From: JBFXEO01 sp050180015
GTDB lineage: Bacteria > Bacteroidota > Bacteroidia > Bacteroidales > Tenuifilaceae
Assembly: GCA_050180015.1 (NCBI GenBank)
Contig: JBFXEO010000217.1
Location: 1-5,065, forward strand
DNA: 5,065 nucleotides
Direction: 5' to 3'
The position numbers were made by a program, and so were the translations under genes. Positions 1 through 5,065 of the stretch are shown piece after piece (position 1 is the first letter of the stretch; every line of letters begins with the position of its first letter). The notes under the pieces were generated by a model. It saw nothing but the letters and a program-made list of their open reading frames with translations. It was not told the origin of the DNA and searched no databases.

Positions 1-320
1 TTGTTTACCTGTGCTATTGCCCGTTCGAACTCAAAGTCGGCGGAAGTTCGTAAGCCCCTGAGTATGTGGCTAACATTTAACCGGTTGCACAGGTCAACAG
101 TTAGCCCTTCGTAGCTAGTAACGTTTACCCGGGGTTCGTTGGCAAATACTTTCCGGATCATTGCCATTCTTTTATCTATGCTGAAGTAAGCTTTTTTACT
201 GGCATTGTAACCTACAGCTACAATTACCTTATCGAACACGCTCAGTGCGCGCAGTATAACCGATTCATGTCCAACGGTTATAGGATCAAACGATCCTGGG
301 AATATGGCAACTTTATCCAT
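1..320 (-). CDS. coaD: Phosphopantetheine adenylyltransferase (CoaD), 3' end cut by window edge
   Basis: Cytoplasmic enzyme of coenzyme A synthesis that transfers AMP from ATP to 4'-phosphopantetheine, giving dephospho-CoA and pyrophosphate (EC 2.7.7.3). The first 106 codons are present; the family is usually about 150-165 residues, so roughly a third is missing beyond the edge. Visible in my translation: the N-terminal motif FPGSFDPITVGH (residues 7-18) with the nucleotidyltransferase T/HxGH signature as TVGH (15-18), Lys42 in an ASKKAYF segment, and LRGLRTSADFEFE (87-99) with Arg88 and Arg91. These residues fall at the same numbers as in E. coli CoaD, which supports the ATG at 318-320 as the start. 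No Shine-Dalgarno sequence precedes it, as is common in Bacteroidota. It lies downstream of lon but is separated by a terminator, so it is probably its own transcription unit. Confidence 0.96.
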   Translation of the reverse strand, partial: MDKVAIFPGSFDPITVGHESVILRALSVFDKVIVAVGYNASKKAYFSIDKRMAMIRKVFANEPRVNVTSYEGLTVDLCNRLNVSHILRGLRTSADFEFERAIAQVN

Positions 321-466
321 AGTTCAGATTTTTAGGCGGATTGTTTAAATCTTGAGTTGCTTTTACTTCTGTCCAAAATAAATTAGTGCCTGTACTTTAT
401 CAGATTTGTCTGGTATTTACCCAATAGAACATTGGGTGAACCTTTCTGAAATTATTGCAATAATAG
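321..466. other. lon-coaD intergenic region with several small dyads
   Basis: No coding sequence is visible here on either strand. The region holds the coaD leader and three dyads: CAGA/TCTG at 401-412, a 7-bp inverted repeat ACCCAAT/ATTGGGT with a 5-nt loop at 419-437 (extendable to 10 bp with a G-U pair if read as plus-strand RNA), and a perfect 14-bp palindrome ATTATTGCAATAAT at 451-464. They could be operator-like sites, or chance in AT-rich DNA. No known regulator site is recognised. Confidence 0.4.
374..404 (-). promoter_or_regulatory. Possible Bacteroidota-type promoter for coaD (weak)
   Basis: On the minus strand, TTATTTTG (374-381) matches the -7 consensus TAnnTTTG except at the second base. 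TCTG (401-404), one mismatch from the -33 TTTG, lies 19 nt upstream, which is the canonical spacing. Transcription would begin near 366-369, leaving a leader of about 47 nt before the coaD ATG. Some promoter is expected here because the lon transcript appears to terminate upstream, but both boxes are imperfect. Confidence 0.3.
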
Positions 467-515
467 GTAAAAAATAAATAAAACCCGTAAGGTAAACCGC
501 GAATAACCTTACGGG
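467..515 (-). terminator. Rho-independent terminator of lon
   Basis: A perfect 10-bp stem (CCCGTAAGGT at 484-493 with ACCTTACGGG at 506-515) encloses a 12-nt loop. On the minus strand it is followed directly by a T-rich tail, TTTTATTTATTTTTTA (468-483). The hairpin begins 37 nt after the lon stop codon. There is no T tract on the plus side, so it acts only for minus-strand transcription. It separates lon from coaD. Confidence 0.88.
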
Positions 516-552
516 CTGACTCTGAGTTGCTATGGCATTTCTTGTTTAAGCA

Positions 553-3009
553 CTACTCCACCACGATGGGCTTTTCAACCTTTTCTTCCAGCAGGGCATA
601 GTTAAGCACCTCTAAAATACTATCCACATAAATAAATTTAAGACCCTTTATGTAGTGGCTGTTAATTTCGGAGATATCTTTCTTGTTTTCGTCAGAAAGC
701 ACTATTTCGGTGATATTGGCCCGTTTTGCTGCCAAAATTTTCTCTTTGATGCCACCCACCGGAAGAACTTTTCCGCGTAGCGTAATTTCGCCGGTCATGG
801 CAATACCTTTACGCACTTTTCGTTGCGTGAGGGCCGATGCCAGCGATGTCACCATAGTTATACCTGCCGATGGCCCATCCTTGGGGATAGCCCCTTCGGG
901 AACATGGAGGTGTACATTCCATTTTTCAAAAATATCGGGCTTGATATTCAGGGAATCGGAATGCGATTTAATGTACTCCAACGCCAGTATTGCCGACTCT
1001 TTCATTACTTCGCCCAGGTTCCCGGTAATTGTAAGGTTCCCTTTCCCTTTACTTAGGCTTGTTTCTACAAATAGTATTTCGCCGCCAACCTCGGTCCACG
1101 CCAGGCCTGTAACAACGCCGGCTAAATTGTTGCCCTGGTAAACATCTTTTGTAAAGCGGGGAACCCCCAGAATGGCCTCAATTTCCTTGCTGGTAATTTT
1201 GGGGTTGTACTTTTCTTCAAACGCAATTTTTTTTGCAATGCTTCGTACAATTTTGGCAACCCGCTGGTTTAGGTTACGTACGCCGCTTTCGCGTGTGTAG
1301 TTTTGAATTACTGTTTCAATAATCTTTTTGTTGAGGCTAACCTGGCTGAAGTCCAACCCGTGCTCTTTAATCTGGTTGGGTACAAGGTGGCGACTGGCAA
1401 TTTCAACTTTTTCTTCGAGGCTATAGCCGCTCACCTCTATCATCTCCATTCTGTCGCGTAGCGCCGGACTGATGGTGGAGATTGTGTTTGCCGTGGTAAT
1501 AAATATAACTTTTGACAGGTCAAATTCAACCTCAAGGTAATTGTCGTGGAAGGCAAAATTTTGCTCGGGATCTAACGCCTCAAGCAGGGCCGATGAAGGA
1601 TCACCCTGAAAGTCTTTGCCCACCTTGTCAATTTCGTCCAGAATGATAACCGGATTCGATGATTTTACCTTTTTTATACTTTGTATAATTCTACCGGGCA
1701 TTGCGCCAATGTAGGTTTTTCGATGCCCTCTAATTTCGGCCTCATCGTGCATCCCACCCAGCGAAATTCTGGCGTAATTCCGTCCAAGTGCCCTTGCAAC
1801 CGATTTTCCCAGCGATGTTTTCCCTACGCCCGGAGGCCCGTAAAGGCATATAATTGGTGCTTTCATGTCGCCTTTTAGCTTAAGAATGGCGAGGTGTTCA
1901 AGTATTCTTTCCTTTACCTGCTCAAGCCCGAAATGATCTTCATCCAGTATTTCCTGCGCATGCTTAAGGTCGTAGTCATCGGTGGTGTATTCGTTCCAGG
2001 GTAAATCGAGGAGAAGCTGTACGTAGTTTAGCTGAACCGAGTACTCCCCCGCCATGGGGTTCATCCGGTTTAGCTTGGTAACCTCTTTCTCGAAATGCTC
2101 GGCAACCTCTTTGCTCCATTTTTTGCCCTTGGCCTTTCCCTTGAGGTCTTCAACCTCTTGCTCAATGGGGTTACCTCCAAGTTCGTCCTGAATAGTTTTA
2201 ATTTGCTGCTGTAAAAAATATTCACGTTGTTGCTGATCTAAATCCAGCTTTACTTTCGACTGAATGTCGTGTTTTAACTCAAGCATCTGGACATCTTTGG
2301 TTAAAAGCTGGAGCAGGAGCGAGGCGCGATCCTTTACTATCGATTTCTCGAGTAAACTTTGCTTGTCGGGGGTTTTGATTTCGCTGTTGGAGCAAATAAA
2401 ATTTATAAGGAGTAGGTAGTTGTCTATATTTTTAATGGCAAAACTTGCCTCCCTGGGAATGTTTGGCGATAGGCTAATCATCCGTAGCGTTAAATCCCTG
2501 ATGGATCCGGAAATCGCCTTAAACTCTTTGTCGCTATCATCGGGCATTATATCCGGAAGAGTGTTTACCCTTGCTATAAAGTAAGGTGTTTCTTTGAGGT
2601 AGTTTATTACTTCGAATCTTGATATACCCTGCAAAATAACCGATGAGTTCCCATCGGGCATTTCCAGAACCTTTAGCACATGTGCAATGGTTCCAACGCT
2701 GTATAGATCATCGACTCCGGGATCCTCTACTTTCGCATCGATTTGAGAGATAACCCCAACGATTTTCTTTTTTGATGGAAGGTTACTAATCAGCTTAATA
2801 GATTTTTCCCTTCCAACCGTAATCGGCATTACTACACCGGGGAAAAGCACCGTATTCCTGAGTGCCAGTATGGGAATTACATCGGGGATGTCCGATGAGC
2901 TCACTTCGGGAGTCCCTTCTTCAGCCAGAATGGGAATGAAATTTACCTCCGAATCGTTGGTGTCGCTTATAAATTGATTTAAGAATTGTATTTCAAATTT
3001 TTTGCTCAT
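553..3009 (-). CDS. lon: ATP-dependent protease La (Lon)
   Basis: Cytoplasmic homo-oligomeric AAA+ serine protease (EC 3.4.21.53) that degrades damaged and regulatory proteins. From the ATG at 3007-3009 it is 818 residues, normal for Bacteroidota Lon. Domains in that numbering: N-terminal substrate-binding domain opening with IPILALRNTVLFPGVV (45-60); glutamine-rich helical segment around 255-278; Walker A GPPGVGKT (391-398); Walker B VIILDEID (454-461); sensor 1 Asn508; arginine finger Arg520 in DRME; sensor 2 Arg578 in GVRNL; protease domain from about 620 with nucleophile Ser714 in KDGPSAG and Lys757 in GGIKEK, the Ser-Lys dyad. All key residues are present. In-frame starts also exist at 3075 (ATG) and 3084 (TTG). 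I prefer 3009 because the N-terminus then matches the usual family length, GGAG lies 5 nt upstream, and a stem-loop covers the 3075-3084 starts. It is probably co-transcribed with the GlmU-like gene upstream; the stop is TAG. Confidence 0.97.
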   Translation of the reverse strand: MSKKFEIQFLNQFISDTNDSEVNFIPILAEEGTPEVSSSDIPDVIPILALRNTVLFPGVVMPITVGREKSIKLISNLPSKKKIVGVISQIDAKVEDPGVDDLYSVGTIAHVLKVLEMPDGNSSVILQGISRFEVINYLKETPYFIARVNTLPDIMPDDSDKEFKAISGSIRDLTLRMISLSPNIPREASFAIKNIDNYLLLINFICSNSEIKTPDKQSLLEKSIVKDRASLLLQLLTKDVQMLELKHDIQSKVKLDLDQQQREYFLQQQIKTIQDELGGNPIEQEVEDLKGKAKGKKWSKEVAEHFEKEVTKLNRMNPMAGEYSVQLNYVQLLLDLPWNEYTTDDYDLKHAQEILDEDHFGLEQVKERILEHLAILKLKGDMKAPIICLYGPPGVGKTSLGKSVARALGRNYARISLGGMHDEAEIRGHRKTYIGAMPGRIIQSIKKVKSSNPVIILDEIDKVGKDFQGDPSSALLEALDPEQNFAFHDNYLEVEFDLSKVIFITTANTISTISPALRDRMEMIEVSGYSLEEKVEIASRHLVPNQIKEHGLDFSQVSLNKKIIETVIQNYTRESGVRNLNQRVAKIVRSIAKKIAFEEKYNPKITSKEIEAILGVPRFTKDVYQGNNLAGVVTGLAWTEVGGEILFVETSLSKGKGNLTITGNLGEVMKESAILALEYIKSHSDSLNIKPDIFEKWNVHLHVPEGAIPKDGPSAGITMVTSLASALTQRKVRKGIAMTGEITLRGKVLPVGGIKEKILAAKRANITEIVLSDENKKDISEINSHYIKGLKFIYVDSILEVLNYALLEEKVEKPIVVE

Positions 3010-3074
3010 ACTCGCTCCATCTTGGTTTAAGATGACAAAATGTCCATTGTCCGTATAAAAATTATCGGAACTCA

Positions 3075-3099
3075 TACTTGGCAATACCTATGCCAAGTA
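3075..3099 (-). repeat. 9-bp stem-loop in the glmU-like/lon spacer
   Basis: A perfect inverted repeat, TACTTGGCA (3075-3083) and TGCCAAGTA (3091-3099), has a 7-nt loop. It lies just after the stop of the GlmU-like gene and just before or over the alternative upstream lon starts (TTG at 3084, ATG at 3075). No T tract follows directly on the minus strand; the nearest (TTTTT) comes about 13 nt later. It is therefore a poor terminator and could instead be an operator or an mRNA structure in the lon leader. The structure is seen directly; its role is inferred. Confidence 0.6.
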
Positions 3100-3116
3100 G
3101 TGGGTTAAAACTGTTT

Positions 3117-4310
3117 TCAGCTAAAATTGCGGAACTCTTTAGTTTGTTCAAAAACGTGCAAAAGAATTTTTTCATCTACACCGGTTAACTCTATATTCCT
3201 TCGGGAAAGAACTATTTTCGCTGTTTCTATAGCCTTTTCCGGTTGATGCACTGTAAATCCGGCAGCTCCCCCCCACGAAAAGCATGGAACAAAATTACGG
3301 GGGAAGCCACTTCCGTAAATATTTGTACACACGCCAACAACAGTACCGGTATTAAACATTGTGTTAATACCGCACTTGGAATGATCGGCCATGATTAGCC
3401 CACAAAATTGCAGCCCGGTTTTAGTGAAATTTTTTCTGGTGTAGCTCCACAATTTAACTTCGGCGTAATTGTTCTTCAGGTTTGAGTTATTGGTGTCGGC
3501 ACCAAGGTTGCACCATTCGCCAATAACGGAATTGCCCAAAAAGCCATCGTGGGCTTTGTTGGAGTGGCCAAATATTACGCTATTGTTCACTTCCCCGCCT
3601 ATTTTTGAATGGGGGCCCACGGTTGTTGGCCCATAAATTTTAGCCCCCATTTTTACGGTAGAATGTTCGCAAAGCGCAAAAGGGCCTCTGATTATTGACC
3701 CTTCCATTACCTCGGCTTCCTTTGCAATGTAAATGGGCCCCGTTTCGGCGTTGAGGATTGAGCATTCAACTTTTGCCCCTTTTTCGATGAAAATTTTTGA
3801 GGGGTTTAACGCTCTGTTTGTGAGCGATATTTCTTCCGATTTCCGATTTTTGGTCAGCATCTCAAAATCGCGGGTTATGGCCTCGCCGTTGTACCGGAAA
3901 ATATCCCATAGATTCGTTACCTGCAGGATACCCTGGTTGTAAATGGTTGTGCTGTAAAAATCGGCAATACAGGGTGCCTGCTTGGGTAAAACCCTTAGTA
4001 CGCCAGCAATGACACTATCGTCAGAGACCAAAGCCTCTCCCGCTTTCAGATTTTTAATGGCTTCAACTAATTTATCATCCGGACAAATTCCTCCATTTAT
4101 TAGGCAAAGTTCCCCGGCAGTGTTTACTGCCGGATATTTTTCTTTGAGGTAATCCTTGGTCAGAAAAGAGTAGCTGTCACCTAAATAATATCTCCATTTC
4201 TCGGTGATGGTTAAAATGCCAATGCGAATTTCTGCCACGGGACGGGTAAAGGTAATTGGCAGAAGATTTTCCCTTCTGCTATCGTCAAATAGAATATAGC
4301 TCTTTGCCAT
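3117..4310 (-). CDS. GlmU-family sugar nucleotidyltransferase/acetyltransferase (alternative Bacteroidota type)
   Basis: A 397-residue protein that I place in the alternative Bacteroidota GlmU family (TIGR03991-like). The family is thought to make UDP-N-acetylglucosamine for peptidoglycan and lipopolysaccharide by combining glucosamine-1-phosphate acetylation and uridylylation. The N-terminus carries the family-typical opening ILFDDSRRENLLPITFTRP (6-24) instead of the classical GxGTRM...PK nucleotidyltransferase signature. From about 172 to 335, isoleucine- and glycine-rich hexapeptide-like repeats indicate a left-handed beta-helix (for example AKIYGPTTVGPHSKIGG, 223-239). The segment NKAHDGFLGNSVIGEWCNLGA (251-271) resembles the classical GlmU stretch KAGHLTYLGDAEIG...NIGAGT, which puts His254 near the catalytic histidine. 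The ATG at 4308-4310 is the first in frame. The gene has its own promoter element after the rpmE terminator and likely shares a transcript with lon. Family assignment is firm; the exact substrates are inferred. Confidence 0.88.
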   Translation of the reverse strand: MAKSYILFDDSRRENLLPITFTRPVAEIRIGILTITEKWRYYLGDSYSFLTKDYLKEKYPAVNTAGELCLINGGICPDDKLVEAIKNLKAGEALVSDDSVIAGVLRVLPKQAPCIADFYSTTIYNQGILQVTNLWDIFRYNGEAITRDFEMLTKNRKSEEISLTNRALNPSKIFIEKGAKVECSILNAETGPIYIAKEAEVMEGSIIRGPFALCEHSTVKMGAKIYGPTTVGPHSKIGGEVNNSVIFGHSNKAHDGFLGNSVIGEWCNLGADTNNSNLKNNYAEVKLWSYTRKNFTKTGLQFCGLIMADHSKCGINTMFNTGTVVGVCTNIYGSGFPRNFVPCFSWGGAAGFTVHQPEKAIETAKIVLSRRNIELTGVDEKILLHVFEQTKEFRNFS

Positions 4311-4327
4311 TTTGAGTATGGAATTTT

Positions 4328-4359
4328 GTTAATGGTTAATGCTTTTACTTGGAACTTGG
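4328..4359. repeat. Short tandem repeats in the GlmU-like gene leader
   Basis: Two small direct repeats with a 7-bp period sit between the promoter element and the start codon. GTTAATG occurs twice end to end (4328-4341). ACTTGG occurs at 4347-4352 and 4354-4359. They lie in the likely 5' untranslated region. The repetition is seen directly and its role is unknown; chance is quite possible at this length. Confidence 0.4.
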
Positions 4360-4368
4360 TTATCTCTG

Positions 4369-4376
4369 CAAATTTA
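4369..4376 (-). promoter_or_regulatory. Bacteroidota -7 promoter element for the GlmU-like gene
   Basis: On the minus strand this is TAAATTTG, an exact match to the TAnnTTTG -7 consensus, about 58 nt upstream of the ATG and downstream of the rpmE terminator. No TTTG occurs at the canonical 19-21 nt spacing; the nearest upstream TTTG is only 11 nt away. The -33 box is therefore weak or absent. Transcription would start near 4361-4364. Confidence 0.55.
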
Positions 4377-4409
4377 TGAATACCCTACAAATGGTTAGCG
4401 TATAGCAAT

Positions 4410-4435
4410 AAAAAAAGCTCTTATGCAAGAGCTTT
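4410..4435 (-). terminator. Rho-independent terminator of rpmE (possibly bidirectional)
   Basis: A perfect 9-bp stem (AAAGCTCTT at 4414-4422 with AAGAGCTTT at 4427-4435) has a tight 4-nt loop, starting 22 nt after the rpmE stop. On the minus strand the stem runs into seven T's, counting its own last three. On the plus strand it is followed by AATTTTTTATT, so it could also stop transcription entering from the other side, although no plus-strand gene is seen here. Confidence 0.88.
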
Positions 4436-4457
4436 AATTTTTTATTAGGCTTTCCGG

Positions 4458-4718
4458 TTACTTTTTGCCATCCAAGTGTTTTTTATAGCGGTTCATGTAT
4501 TTATCAACACGTCCGGCAGTGTCAACTAGTTTCATTTTACCGGTATAAAATGGATGCGAGGTATTGGAAATTTCAACCTTTACCAATGGGTACTCAACAC
4601 CGTCAACAGTAATCGTATCTTTAGTGTTAACAGCCGACTTGGTGATAAAAACATGCTCGTTGGACATGTCCTTGAATGCCACCAGCCGATAATTTTGTGG
4701 ATGTATTCCCTCTTTCAT
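4458..4718 (-). CDS. rpmE2: Type B 50S ribosomal protein L31
   Basis: An 86-residue protein of the large ribosomal subunit; L31 sits at the central protuberance and helps bridge the two subunits. The family signatures are clear: the N-terminal KEGIHPQNY (2-10), then SHPFYTGK (54-61) and GRVDKYMNRY (69-78) near the C-terminus. The protein contains no cysteine, so it lacks the zinc ribbon of type A L31 and belongs to the type B (YkgM/RpmE2) form, which is also longer than type A because of its central insertion. The ATG at 4716-4718 is preceded by an A-rich stretch (AACGATAAATAAA) without Shine-Dalgarno sequence, as usual in Bacteroidota. The gene is monocistronic, flanked by its own strong promoter and a hairpin terminator. 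In some Bacteroidota this is the only L31, so it may be annotated rpmE. Confidence 0.96.
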   Translation of the reverse strand: MKEGIHPQNYRLVAFKDMSNEHVFITKSAVNTKDTITVDGVEYPLVKVEISNTSHPFYTGKMKLVDTAGRVDKYMNRYKKHLDGKK

Positions 4719-4763
4719 TTTATTTATCGTTTACTTTACTCTGGTTAATCTGTTAATGGCGGG

Positions 4764-4794
4764 CAAAGGTATTAACTATTATTTAAATATCAAA
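4764..4794 (-). promoter_or_regulatory. Consensus Bacteroidota sigma-ABfr-type promoter for rpmE
   Basis: On the minus strand TTTG (4791-4794) is followed after exactly 19 nt by TACCTTTG (4764-4771). Both boxes match the Bacteroidota housekeeping consensus (TTTG, 19-21 nt, TAnnTTTG) with no mismatch. Transcription should begin near 4756-4759, giving a leader of about 40 nt before the rpmE ATG. This is the clearest promoter in the window, as expected for a highly expressed ribosomal protein gene. Confidence 0.85.
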
Positions 4795-4868
4795 CACTAA
4801 CCGGTAAATTTATCAAAGTGGTTTTAATGCCGCTGTTGTATAGCATGGCTATGTTTCTACTTAGTGAT
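4795..4868. other. Gap upstream of the rpmE promoter, no gene seen
   Basis: AT-rich sequence between the broken gene's stop and the rpmE promoter. It contains a small dyad ATAGC-ATG-GCTAT (4840-4852). That dyad has no T tract on either side, so it is not a convincing terminator. No open reading frame of note is present. Confidence 0.5.
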
Positions 4869-5065
4869 TTATGACAATTCGTCAGCGTCCCCCAATTCAT
4901 TCGTAGTAAACTCAAAAATAATTTCGTTACCTACCCATGCAGCCATCTCATTTTCCGATTCGGTCATGCTTTGCGCAAGACTTAACGCTATTTGCTCTAA
5001 CCTGAATTACGTTTTGCAATTTCTCTAAGTGCATAGGCGGCCGCAGTTTGTGTAATACCCGAAAT
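4869..5065 (-). pseudogene. 3' end of an unrecognised gene, apparently frameshifted and cut by window edge
   Basis: I do not recognise this protein. Two consecutive minus-strand frames look coding. The first, from the edge (5065) to a TAG at 4997-4999, reads ISGITQTAAAYALREIAKR (then NSG). The second is open from 5006 to a TAA at 4869-4871 and, after the junction, continues LEQIALSLAQSMTESENEM and then AAWVGNEIIFEFTTNELG, ending DADELS. Adding one T to the TT at 5000-5001 would fuse them smoothly as ...KRNSGLEQIALS..., a helical, acidic-ended tail of about 65 residues. This suggests a one-base deletion in a decaying gene or a sequencing or assembly indel. Alternatively the true gene ends at 4997 and the rest is remnant. 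No signal or metal-binding motif is visible in this fragment. Confidence 0.4.

Noticed and set aside
353..531. 9-nt direct repeat TGAGTTGCT at 353-361 and 523-531, flanking the lon-coaD spacer
   Set aside because: Too short to mark an insertion by itself, and no transposase or inverted termini lie between the copies. Chance is likely.
683..1141. Plus-strand open frame antisense to the lon protease domain
   Set aside because: It lies wholly opposite a highly conserved coding region. Its translation has no recognisable domain and it has no promoter; it is a shadow of lon codon usage. The same applies to the shorter plus-strand frames at 823-1056, 1681-1878 and 3733-3942.
3033..3069. Separate lon promoter inside the spacer
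   Set aside because: The best -7 candidate (TAATTTTT on the minus strand, near 3055-3062) lacks the terminal G and has no TTTG at 19-21 nt. Too weak to list.
3075..3099. Stem-loop read as a Rho-independent terminator of the GlmU-like gene
   Set aside because: No T tract follows the stem directly on the minus strand, unlike the two convincing terminators in the window. I kept it as a structure of unknown role.
4554..4748. Plus-strand frame antisense to rpmE
   Set aside because: It overlaps the clearly conserved L31 gene almost completely, has no promoter of its own, and its translation shows no family features.
4840..4852. Dyad ATAGC-ATG-GCTAT as terminator of the broken gene
   Set aside because: The stem is only 5 bp with a 3-nt loop, and no T tract follows on the minus strand.
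5037..5044. NotI site GCGGCCGC as possible vector or linker junction
   Set aside because: A coding-like frame runs through it without interruption (as part of TAAAY), and base composition does not change around it. It is most simply a natural 8-bp palindrome.
1..5065. Mobile element, CRISPR array, tRNA/rRNA or defence system
   Set aside because: No transposase or integrase motif, no regularly spaced repeat, no tRNA-like cloverleaf and no defence-type domain was seen. All identified genes are core housekeeping genes.

Overview
This window reads as an ordinary housekeeping stretch of a Bacteroidota chromosome, most likely Bacteroidales or a close relative. Three things point there. The promoter in front of rpmE is the Bacteroidota type (TTTG, 19 nt, TAnnTTTG). 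Most start codons lack a Shine-Dalgarno sequence. The gene content (a cysteine-free type B L31, a GlmU-like protein of the alternative Bacteroidota family, and a Lon with a Bacteroidota-style N-terminus) also fits. Every supported gene lies on the minus strand, so the transcription order runs from high to low coordinates.

Layout in the direction of transcription. At 5065-4869 there is the 3' end of an unrecognised gene, readable only by joining two frames, so it is frameshifted or decayed. A gene-free gap (4868-4719) carries a clear promoter for rpmE (4718-4458), which ends at a strong hairpin terminator (about 4410-4435). A second promoter element (4369-4376) precedes the GlmU-like sugar nucleotidyltransferase/acyltransferase gene (4310-3117). 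After a spacer with a 9-bp stem-loop comes lon (3009-553), whose transcript ends at a 10-bp hairpin with a T-rich tail (about 467-515). A 230-bp intergenic region with several small dyads leads into coaD (320-1), which runs off the window edge.

The genes serve separate core functions: translation (L31), cell-envelope sugar nucleotide supply (GlmU-like protein), protein quality control (Lon) and coenzyme A synthesis (CoaD). Terminators and promoters suggest three transcription units: rpmE alone, glmU-like plus lon, and coaD onward. I see no mobile element, CRISPR array, tRNA, rRNA or defence system, and no convincing undescribed system. The points worth a second look are the broken gene at the right edge, the lon start with its stem-loop, and the GlmU-like protein that lacks the classical nucleotidyltransferase signature.
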